From JAFAGO01 sp031987605 (lineage in GTDB: Bacteria > Bacteroidota > Bacteroidia > Flavobacteriales > Weeksellaceae): a DNA stretch of 64,000 nucleotides. Below the pieces are notes generated by a model. The model was not told the DNA's origin. It was given only the letters and a program-made list of their open reading frames with translations, and searched no databases. Shown here in pieces: positions 34,029 to 42,200 of this stretch (positions are counted from its first letter, which is position 1; every line of letters begins with the position of its first letter). Location of the stretch: assembly GCA_031987605.1 (NCBI GenBank), contig DALZZF010000001.1:372001-436000 (forward strand), given 5' to 3'. Made by a program: the position numbers and the translations under genes.

Positions 34029-34484
34029 GTGAATACATTAAGTTACAAAACAATTTCAGCGAACAAAGCTACTGCAAATAAAGAATGGGTTGTGGTAGAC
34101 GCTGAAGGTCAACCATTAGGTAGATTAGCTTCTACGGTTGCAAAGATTTTGAGAGGTAAGCACAAAACAAATTTTACGCCGCATGCAGATTGTGGAGATA
34201 ACGTAATTGTTTTGAATGCTGGGAAAGTAACCCTTTCCGGAAACAAGTGGGCAGACAAGACTTATATTTGGCATACCGGTTATCCTGGTGGACAAAAGTC
34301 GCAAACTGCTGAAGAGCTTTTGAAAAAAGATCCATTAAAAGTGTTGGAAAAATCTGTAAAAGGAATGCTTCCAAAAAACAAATTAGGATCAGCATTGTTC
34401 AGAAACCTTTATCTATATGAAGGAACAGAGCATAAGCATGAAGCTCAGCAGCCAAAAGTAATCAACGTTAACGAATTCAAATAA
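34029..34484 (+). CDS. rplM: 50S ribosomal protein L13
   Basis: 151 residues from a GTG start at 34029, giving MNTLSYKTISANK, the usual flavobacterial L13 start. The longer ATG frame at 33993 adds 12 residues with no counterpart in the family as I know it. Visible L13 motifs are WVVVDAEGQPLGRLAS, LRGKHKTNFTPHADCGD, YIWHTGYPGGQK and KSVKGMLPKNKLG. It is an early-assembly protein of the large subunit. rpsI follows 5 bp later, the conserved L13-S9 pair. Confidence 0.97.
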   Translation: MNTLSYKTISANKATANKEWVVVDAEGQPLGRLASTVAKILRGKHKTNFTPHADCGDNVIVLNAGKVTLSGNKWADKTYIWHTGYPGGQKSQTAEELLKKDPLKVLEKSVKGMLPKNKLGSALFRNLYLYEGTEHKHEAQQPKVINVNEFK

Positions 34485-34489
34485 GAAGT

Positions 34490-34876
34490 ATGTCTACAGT
34501 TCACAAAATCGGAAGAAGAAAAACTTCAGTAGCAAGAGTTTACGTAAAACCAGGTTCTGGGAATATTACCGTAAACGGAAAATCTGCGAATGAATATTTT
34601 TCAACAGATGTTATGGTTTATAAATTGAACCAACCTTTTGCCCTAACTGAAACAGCAGGACAGTACGATGTTACTGTAAACGTTTTTGGAGGTGGAAATA
34701 CAGGACAAGCTGAAGCAATCAGATTGGGTATTTCAAGAGCACTTTGCGAAATCAATGCGGAATTCAGACTGGCTTTGAAACCAGCAGGTTTACTAACCAG
34801 AGATGCAAGAATGGTGGAAAGAAAGAAACCAGGACAGAAGAAAGCAAGAAAGAGATTCCAATTCTCAAAACGTTAA
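34490..34876 (+). CDS. rpsI: 30S ribosomal protein S9
   Basis: 128 residues with the S9 pattern: IGRRKTSVARVYVKPGSGNITVNGK near the start, GGGNTGQAEAIRLGISRAL in the middle, and a basic tail ending KARKRFQFSKR. The C-terminal KR reaches toward the P-site tRNA in the 30S subunit. It is cotranscribed with rplM. Confidence 0.98.
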   Translation: MSTVHKIGRRKTSVARVYVKPGSGNITVNGKSANEYFSTDVMVYKLNQPFALTETAGQYDVTVNVFGGGNTGQAEAIRLGISRALCEINAEFRLALKPAGLLTRDARMVERKKPGQKKARKRFQFSKR

Positions 34877-35092
34877 TATTTGCCATCGGCTTTCGGCGAT
34901 TAGCGGTTTGCCTTTTCAAATATTGATGAAATTTTTATTAAAATTTTTTACGCTTAAGCTGAAAGCAGATTGCAGATAGCTGAAAACATTAACACCAAAA
35001 TTGCCCGTTATGTTTAGCATCCAAACTCTACTCCCATCTAAAGTAAAGTTGATTGCTTAAAAAGCGGAAAGTAAACTAACAACAACAAAAAC

Positions 35093-35854
35093 ATGGCAAA
35101 AGTAAATGTAAAAGACCTTTTAGAGGCAGGTGTACATTTCGGTCACATGACCAGAAAATGGAATCCGAATATGGCTCCATATATTTTCATGGAGAAAAAT
35201 GGTATTCACATTATTGATTTACATAAAACAGCAGTAAAATTGGAAGAAGCATGCAGTGCTTTGGAAAAAATTACTTCTGCAGGCAAAAAAGTTCTTTTTG
35301 TAGCAACTAAAAAGCAAGCGAAAGAAATCGTTGCAAAACATGCTTCGGAACTGAATATGCCTTATATTACTGAAAGATGGCCTGGAGGAATGCTAACAAA
35401 TTTTGTTACCATCCGTAAAGCGGTGAAGAAAATGAACGCGATCGACAAAATGAAAAAAGACGGTACGTTCGAAACTTTATCTAAAAAAGAAAGACTTCAG
35501 GTAGATCGCCAGAGAGCAAACCTTGAGAAAAACTTAGGTTCAATTGCCGACATGGTACGTCTTCCTTCTGCTCTTTTCGTAGTAGATATTTTGAGCGAGC
35601 ATATCGCGGTAACGGAAGCAAAAAAATTAGGAATTCCTGTTTTTGCAATCGTAGATACCAACTCTGATCCAAGAAAAGTGGATTATGTAATCCCTGGAAA
35701 CGACGATGCTTCAAAATCAATCGACATGATTCTTTCTATCGTTTCTGAAGCGATTAAAGAAGGGCAGTCTCAAAGAAAAGCAGATAAAGAAAAATCAAAA
35801 GAAGAAGGCGAAAAAGTAACTGCTGATGCAGACAAAGACTTTGATGCTGAATAA
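35093..35854 (+). CDS. rpsB: 30S ribosomal protein S2
   Basis: 253 residues. S2 motifs are LLEAGVHFGHMTRKWNPNM at the start, IIDLHKT, FVATKKQAKEIV, ERWPGGMLTNF and GIPVFAIVDTNSDP. An acidic, lysine-rich tail (about 225-253) extends beyond the core, as in other flavobacteria. It lies 216 bp after rpsI. The elongation factor gene tsf, which normally follows rpsB, is absent: a strong terminator and a convergent unrelated gene come directly after. Confidence 0.98.
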   Translation: MAKVNVKDLLEAGVHFGHMTRKWNPNMAPYIFMEKNGIHIIDLHKTAVKLEEACSALEKITSAGKKVLFVATKKQAKEIVAKHASELNMPYITERWPGGMLTNFVTIRKAVKKMNAIDKMKKDGTFETLSKKERLQVDRQRANLEKNLGSIADMVRLPSALFVVDILSEHIAVTEAKKLGIPVFAIVDTNSDPRKVDYVIPGNDDASKSIDMILSIVSEAIKEGQSQRKADKEKSKEEGEKVTADADKDFDAE

Positions 35855-35875
35855 TTGAAATTTCTTTAAGAATAA

Positions 35876-35912
35876 AATTCAGGCGCGACCAAAGGTCGCG
35901 CCTGAATTTTTG
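35876..35912. terminator. rpsB terminator (bidirectional)
   Basis: A perfect 14-bp GC-rich stem (35877-35890 with 35894-35907, loop AAA), then five T. A-rich flank on the other side. Confidence 0.9.
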
Positions 35913-35927
35913 TATAATTCCAGTTTA

Positions 35928-36581
35928 TTACAAAGGTTTGTCTTTTTTATGAACGGGGTTATTTAAAATAATCATCGTATTTTGGATGATATTTTTATAA
36001 GAAGAGTAGGGTGTACGGCAAACATTAGTGGAAACATTATAATCTCCTTTATTAATCAAAATAGAGGATTCTTTATGAGCAGGTACAGCTAATGTATAAG
36101 CGTTTTCTCCATTCATGCGGAACACAAAATCGCAATCCGAGTCATTTCGGATCAGCACAATAGTTTCTTTGGTATTTTTTTCCTGATTAAAAAGCGAATT
36201 CAGAATTCCTACTGACTTTTTCTGATGTTCTTCTGGAGTGATTTTCATCAATTTTTCAAATTCTTCCTTTTCAGCATTATTCAGATTTTCAGATATTGAT
36301 TTTTCGGGAATCACCATGTTGAGGGGGCGTGCTGCCATTGGTTTTGCAGAATTTCTGCCTTTTGTCCATGCTTCATTTTTCAATTTTACCAAACGTTTTT
36401 TCAGTATAGAATTTCGGGGATCATCCGGATGTGAACTTTTCAAAAAAGTTTCAATTTCCTCCATATTCTGGCTGTAAATAATTTCCTTGCTTTTGTCTTT
36501 TTTGAACAGTTGTGAATGTGCAAGTGTAGAAAACGAAAATGAAAATAAGAGCAATAATTTTAACATTGAAACCTGATGCAT
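35928..36581 (-). CDS. secreted hypothetical protein, paralogue of 37302-38108
   Basis: 217 residues; ATG 36566 (MLKLLLLFSFSF) may be the true start. Signal peptide ends near AHSQ. It shares two blocks with the gene beyond trmB: an N-terminal HPDDPRNSILKKR block and a C-terminal domain with EEFEKLMKITPEEHQKK, VLIRNDSDCDFVFRMNG, LAVPAHKESSILINKGDY and CRTPY. The two conserved cysteines could form a disulfide. The function is unknown; I recall similar proteins only from Chryseobacterium relatives. The start overlaps the trmB stop by one base, so the genes are coupled. Confidence 0.72.
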   Translation of the reverse strand: MHQVSMLKLLLLFSFSFSTLAHSQLFKKDKSKEIIYSQNMEEIETFLKSSHPDDPRNSILKKRLVKLKNEAWTKGRNSAKPMAARPLNMVIPEKSISENLNNAEKEEFEKLMKITPEEHQKKSVGILNSLFNQEKNTKETIVLIRNDSDCDFVFRMNGENAYTLAVPAHKESSILINKGDYNVSTNVCRTPYSSYKNIIQNTMIILNNPVHKKDKPL

Positions 36582-37258
36582 TATGAAATTCTGAACTTTA
36601 TATAGGTAATGGTTTTTCCTTTAGAAGAAAAAAGTTCTTCGTAATAGGTTTTAATTTCTCTTAAAAGTGGCGTGTTGGCTTCGTATTCCGGTGCTCCGTA
36701 AATATCGTGGTGTGCAGTAATGATTTCGTATCCAGAACCTTGCAGTAATCCCAATGTATACCCATGCAAAAATTCCGAATCGGTTTTCAGATGGATGATT
36801 CCTCCGGGTTTCAGGATTTTTTTATAGCGTTCCAGGAAATCAGGATGCGTTAAGCGATGTTTGGTTCTGCGGTATTTAATTTGAGGATCAGGAAATGTAA
36901 TCCAGATTTCATCCACTTCATTTTCATCAAAAAAACAGTCAATCAGTTCAATTTGGGTACGCAGAAAAGCAACATTTGAAATTCCTTTTTCTATGGCTTC
37001 TTTGGCACCGAACCAAAACCGAGCTCCTTTGATATCAATCCCGATAAAGTTTTTCTCGGGAAATGCTTTTGCCAGTCCAACCGTATATTCCCCTTTTCCA
37101 CAGCCCAGTTCCAAAACAATGGGATTGTTATTTTTAAAAATTTCTTCGCGCCATTTGCCTTTTAAATTAAATCCGGAGAGAGCTTCTTCGCGTGTTGGCT
37201 GAATGACGTTGGTTAATGATTTGTTTTCCTCAAATCTGGCTAATTTATTTTTGCCCAT
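36581..37258 (-). CDS. trmB: tRNA (guanine-N7-)-methyltransferase
   Basis: 225 residues. Makes 7-methylguanosine at position 46 of tRNAs using S-adenosylmethionine. SAM-binding motif LELGCGKGEYTVGLAKAFP, then FIGIDIKGARFWFGAKEA, and the family motif WITFPDPQIKYRRTKHRLTHP, followed by LKPGGIIHLKTDSEFL. Length matches TrmB. It sits between two paralogous secreted-protein genes and overlaps the downstream one by one base. Confidence 0.96.
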   Translation of the reverse strand: MGKNKLARFEENKSLTNVIQPTREEALSGFNLKGKWREEIFKNNNPIVLELGCGKGEYTVGLAKAFPEKNFIGIDIKGARFWFGAKEAIEKGISNVAFLRTQIELIDCFFDENEVDEIWITFPDPQIKYRRTKHRLTHPDFLERYKKILKPGGIIHLKTDSEFLHGYTLGLLQGSGYEIITAHHDIYGAPEYEANTPLLREIKTYYEELFSSKGKTITYIKFRIS

Positions 37259-37301
37259 AAAAAATATACTTCGGAAGTAAAAGAGTTATTTTGATTGATT
37301 T

Positions 37302-38108
37302 TTATTTGTTTTCCGGATTTGAAAGGCTCACCATTAAAGCTTTTTGTATGGTTTTCTGGGAAGCATATTGCGCACCACATACCAAACTGGTAAAGAGATA
37401 ATCTCCTTTTGCAATTACAACCGAATTTTCCTTTTTAGAGGGAATGGCAAGGCGATAATTATTATTAGCAACACCTTCCATTCTCATAATAATATCACAA
37501 TCGGAGTCATTACGCACCATTACAATACTTTCTTTGCTCATCGGATCATTGTCGAAAAGGGAAGTGAGGATTTTTGCTGTTTTTTGTTTGTGCTCCATTG
37601 GCGAAATATTCATCAGCATTTGAAATTCATCGGCTTCAGGATTAGCATATCCCGCTGCGAGACCGCTATTTGCCATGGTAATTTTTCCACTATACGAATC
37701 GGCATCTTGATTTTGATAGGATGATGTTTTGTCATTTTTTGCCACTCTTCGGTTGGCTTCATCCATTTCTTTTTTATAGTAGGCAATTTGTTTTTGGCGA
37801 ATGATTTCATTCATTTCATCAAAACCGATTTTTGTGGAAGGACGTCTTTTCAGCATTGCAATCATTTCCTGCATTTCTTTTACACGCTGATCTGCAGGAT
37901 GTGCTTTTTCGATATAATTTTTCATCATCTGCATGACTTTCGGTTTGAGAACGGATCTTCGTGGATCGTCAGGATGTGCATCTCTGAGAAAAGCATTGAT
38001 TTCATAAATATTAGTGCTTTTTAAGATGTTTTTATAGTCCTTCATCTTGGATTGAGCAGGAAACGTAGAAAAGAAAAAAAGTCCAAAGAAGAAAAGTAAT
38101 GCCCTCAT
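37302..38108 (-). CDS. secreted hypothetical protein, paralogue of 35928-36581
   Basis: 268 residues with a signal peptide (about 1-19, FPAQ). N-terminal block INAFLRDAHPDDPRRSVLKPK, then a second HPADQR block after about 20 residues, a basic/charged middle, and the shared C-terminal domain (about 165-265): EFQMLMNISPMEHKQK, VMVRNDSDCDIIMRMEG, LAIPSKKENSVVIAKGDY and CGAQYASQK. It is about 50 residues longer than its relative because of the middle region. 43 bp upstream of trmB in the same direction. Function unknown. Confidence 0.72.
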   Translation of the reverse strand: MRALLFFFGLFFFSTFPAQSKMKDYKNILKSTNIYEINAFLRDAHPDDPRRSVLKPKVMQMMKNYIEKAHPADQRVKEMQEMIAMLKRRPSTKIGFDEMNEIIRQKQIAYYKKEMDEANRRVAKNDKTSSYQNQDADSYSGKITMANSGLAAGYANPEADEFQMLMNISPMEHKQKTAKILTSLFDNDPMSKESIVMVRNDSDCDIIMRMEGVANNNYRLAIPSKKENSVVIAKGDYLFTSLVCGAQYASQKTIQKALMVSLSNPENK

Positions 38109-38282
38109 TTTACCTATCGTGGTTAAATATTGAAAATAGTTTTTCGAAGTAAATAAAAGTTATTAACATTAACTAAACGCAAATATACTGACTTTTATTT
38201 TGATGTTGAAAGCATAATTAAATTGAAAAACAGACTCAATAAACAAGTTCTTAAAGAACAAAATTGTGAATCATTTAATTTT

Positions 38283-39074
38283 TTATTGGATAGATTCCAA
38301 AAGAGAAGAATTTTTAAGTCTTTTTTGGTAAATAGGAACGTATTTTTCAATATGAAAAGCAACGGCATTATAATTATTGTTTTCGATATAAGGGGAAAGA
38401 TTATCGGAACTGTAAATAAATTGAAGAAAGTTATCTATAAGGTTTTCCGGAATTTTCAAACTTGCAAAATACTCTTTTCCGTAAAAATCTTTGATGTTGG
38501 TAATATCAATGGTCATCTTTTCATATCGTTGAAGTCTTTCCTTTTTCTTTTTCTCCCCGGAAATCATATCGTAAATGCTGTCCAGACCAAAAGTAAGACC
38601 GCCATTGGCAAAACTGGCAACAGGAAGCTGAGTAGGAAGTCCGTCACCTTTTGGTTCGGGAAGTCCAAGTGCTTTTTTCAGGGCAAGTTCACGTTCTCCG
38701 GTTTTTAGTGCCAGAACGTCTCTTTTAAGATTTCCCGTAGGTTTACACCGGCTGATTATCACCTCCTGAATATCATAATACGCAATTTTCAGTTCAACAA
38801 AATTATTGGAACTGTCGAGTAAGGACTCGGTAATTTTTATATCTTTTCTGTCCGTAACGATGGAAGTAAAACGGATAACGTCGCCCACTTTTGCCTGAAT
38901 TTTAAACTTTCCGAAAGGATCTACACGAACGGTTTTATATTCTTTCAGATTGGTAACATATATCTGATTCAGGTAGTAACTGGAGTGATCGCGGATAAAG
39001 ATTTCTCCCTCATAACTCTGTGCTTTGAAAAGCACGAGTGTCAACAACAAAAAAAGCGCAAATAATCTCTTCAT
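38283..39074 (-). CDS. secreted protein with carboxypeptidase-regulatory-like domain
   Basis: 263 residues from ATG 39074 (MKRLFALFLL); the frame is open further upstream, but a -7 box lies at 39084-39091. Signal peptide about 1-19 (LFKAQ). The N-terminal part (about 20-105: YEGEIFIRDHSSYYLNQIYVTN, VDPFGKFKIQAKVGDVIRFTS) resembles the CarboxypepD_reg-like beta-sandwich found at the N-terminus of TonB-dependent receptors, here without a barrel. The rest is helical and unassigned. Such proteins are common in this genus; their role is unknown. Confidence 0.72.
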   Translation of the reverse strand: MKRLFALFLLLTLVLFKAQSYEGEIFIRDHSSYYLNQIYVTNLKEYKTVRVDPFGKFKIQAKVGDVIRFTSIVTDRKDIKITESLLDSSNNFVELKIAYYDIQEVIISRCKPTGNLKRDVLALKTGERELALKKALGLPEPKGDGLPTQLPVASFANGGLTFGLDSIYDMISGEKKKKERLQRYEKMTIDITNIKDFYGKEYFASLKIPENLIDNFLQFIYSSDNLSPYIENNNYNAVAFHIEKYVPIYQKRLKNSSLLESIQ

Positions 39075-39083
39075 AATCTTGTG

Positions 39084-39091
39084 CAAAAGTA
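39084..39091 (-). promoter_or_regulatory. -7 box (TACTTTTG)
   Basis: A minus-strand TAnnTTTG match 9 bp before the ATG at 39074. It fixes the start of that gene. Confidence 0.5.
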
Positions 39092-39183
39092 GATAAGTTT
39101 TTTTACTAAATCTTAGATTTAAGAATGGATTATGGGTTAAAGTTTGGTTAATTTTTTTCAGACAACCGTTAAAATACGTTATA

Positions 39184-39213
39184 AAAAATGCAGGAAATGA
39201 ACTCCTGCATTTT
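39184..39213 (-). terminator. terminator of the large T9SS protein gene
   Basis: Minus-strand stem AAAATGCAGGA with TCCTGCATTTT followed by more T, directly after the stop at 39218. Confidence 0.85.
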
Positions 39214-39217
39214 AATC

Positions 39218-42200
39218 TTATTCTCTGTTTTTCACCAGTACCCAACCTTTGTTTTGGGTAACGAAGGTTGTTCCCGGATCTCGCCATTCCAGAACGTACC
39301 AGTAGGAAGAGGTTGGTACAGGTCTGCCCTGTGTTTTGCCGTCCCAGGTATAATTATTGGCTGTGGTTCCTGTGAAAATCAACGCGCCGTTGCGATCGTA
39401 AACCTTAAGTTTCACATCTTCTTTATAGGCAAGATCTGAATAGTTGAGGACATCATTTTTACCATCACCATTTGGTGTAATCACATTTAGGATACGAATA
39501 ACGGTGAAATCTTGCGTTATAGCGGCACAATCATCTGCAGAAATTACATACGCTGTATTTTGTCCGTAAGGAGCATTGGTAAAGATATTTGAATCCTGAT
39601 AATTGATTCCGTCAAGAGAATATCGATACGGAGGATTGCCTCCACTCGCATTGATGGTAACGGTTGTTCCCTGAATTTCCACGGAAGTGATCACAGGAAG
39701 ATCCACTGCAGTAATTTTAATTTCCTGTCTGTACGTACAACGGTTGAAAGTAAGATCCACCCAATATTCTCCTATACCAACAGTAATCGGAGTGTCTATA
39801 TCGCCTGTACTCCAGGTATAGGTATCGAATCCAGAACCAACATCGAGTGTAATTGTGGTGTCAGGACAAATTTCGGTATCGGCTTCAGCAAGAACATCTG
39901 ATGCTTTTGGTATTTTAATGGTTATGGTTAATGTACCAATTGAGGTGCAAAGTCCATTTTTACTGAATCGGATATAGAAGGTTTTTGTTCCGGAAAATTC
40001 TGCCGGACTGGAAATTTCGTTGATATTCTGATGGGCATCGGATTGTGTTTCAAAGAAAGAAAGTTGAACAGCATTATCCCCGGTAAACATTGATTTGTAT
40101 GACTGAAGATTAACGGATCTTATTCCATCAAATACATCTCCTTCGTCATCACAAATGGCATCAGGATAATTATTAGTAAGTAGCGGAACGGCATTGCCAA
40201 AACCAAAGTCAATGGTTCCGAAAACCGGTGGACAATGAGGCGAATCTACTCTTATATACAGTGTTGTAGGCGAACTGTAAGACCAGTTGTCTGGTAGATT
40301 ATTGTTTCCGCCAGCATTCGCAAATTCCGGTGTGGTGTAATATCTTACTGTATACAGTTGCGCATTTGGAAGGATTACCGGTGTAACTTCAGTGGCTAAA
40401 TTCACATTGATTATTCCGTCGAAATTTTCATCACAAAGCATTCCGTTGAATTTTGACGGATCCAGTTTTGCGATTGGATATCCCAATACTTTTACAATTT
40501 GATGATAGGTACAACCAAATTCATTGGTGAGATCTACCCAATAGGTTCCCGCTCCCACCGTAATGGTTGCGGAAGTTGCGCCTGTACTCCACAATATTCC
40601 CCCGCTAAATCCTGATCCTACATCCAAAGTAATCTGTTCATTTTCGCAAATAGTATATTCCGGTTGTAGTAGTGTTGAAGCAGTTGCTGGCTTCAGTTCA
40701 AGATTTAATGTTACCACCACATCACAAAATCCGGGTGCAGACAAACGCAGATAAAATGTGGTGTCGTCCGTGATCGTTTGATTTGCAGGAATATTTCCGG
40801 TATTACTTTGAGCATTCGGTAATGAGTTGAAATAACGTGCTGTAACTCCTGTAGCACTGGTAAAAAATGAAATATAATTTTGAAGATTTACGACTTCACT
40901 ATTGTTCAAATCTTCATCGCAAACTTTTTGTGGATCTACAGGATTTGTAGCTAATATATTTGCAAAACCAAAATTAATCGGTTTGATGATAGCTGGGCAA
41001 AACGGTGAGTCTACTCTTATGTACAACGTGGTTGCGGTGTTGTAAGACCAATTGTCCGGAAGATTATTGGTTCCGCCGGCATTGGCGAAAGGAAGGCTTG
41101 TATAATACCTCACGGTATAATCTGCTGCATTTGTTAAAACAACAGCGGTTACATCGGTTGGTAAATTTACCTCAATGGTTCCGTCGAAATTTTCATCACA
41201 AAGCATTCCGTTAAATGCATCAATATTTAATTGTGCACCAGGAACTGAATGAATGATGAAATTATGTGTATAGGTACATCCGTCGGCATTGGTTACTTTT
41301 ACCCAGTGCGAACCAGCCCCAAGATTTGTGGTTTGATTGGTGTCTCCGTTGTCCCATTCATAGCTGATATATCCGGATCCGGCATCAATCGGTAAAGTAG
41401 CGGTTTCACAAACAGAATATGAAATCTCTAGCGATGGAGGAGTAGGTTGTTTGAATGAAATGCTCAGTGTTCCTATAGCATCGCAGAAACCAGACAGGCT
41501 TAAGCGATAATAAATAATCCGGTCGCCTGTAATATTTTGGCTTGATGAAATAGGATTCAGATTATCTTCGGCATCTGAAATTGAATTATGATAGGTTGCA
41601 GTAACGCCAACGGTGTTATTAAAATCGCTAATGTAATCTGCCAAATTGATGGTTTCATTGCCATTTAAATCATCATCACAAACTTTAGCAGGAACCGTAT
41701 CGTTTGAAAGAACCAGTTTTGATCCTGTTTTCAGCTGAATTTCTTTAATCGCAGGCGGACAATCATTCGCCGAATCCACACGAATCCAAATGCTGGTATT
41801 GGTGGTGAAACTGTAATTTCCGGTCAGATTATCGTTTCCGCCGGCAATTGCCTGAGGCTGAGTTTGGTAATATCTTACCGTAAAGTTTGCCGCATTCGGA
41901 ACGACAACCGGCGTAATATCATCCAACTTTACAAAGAAAACACCATCAATCACCCCATCAATTTCATCATCGCAATGGGCTTTTGTGTATAATTCTGCAT
42001 TGGCAACCGGAGACGGTTTAGCTTTCAGTTCTATTTTTGCAGAGGCTTCGCATCCGAAAGCATTGGTCATTTTTACATAAACAATACCGTCGGCAGAAGA
42101 ATAATTCGTCCATTGGGCAGGAGGAATCGGCTGTGTGAATGCGGCATCCGTATAGAAAGTTTTCGTAATTCCCGACATCGAGGTTACGGGAGCTGCCGTA

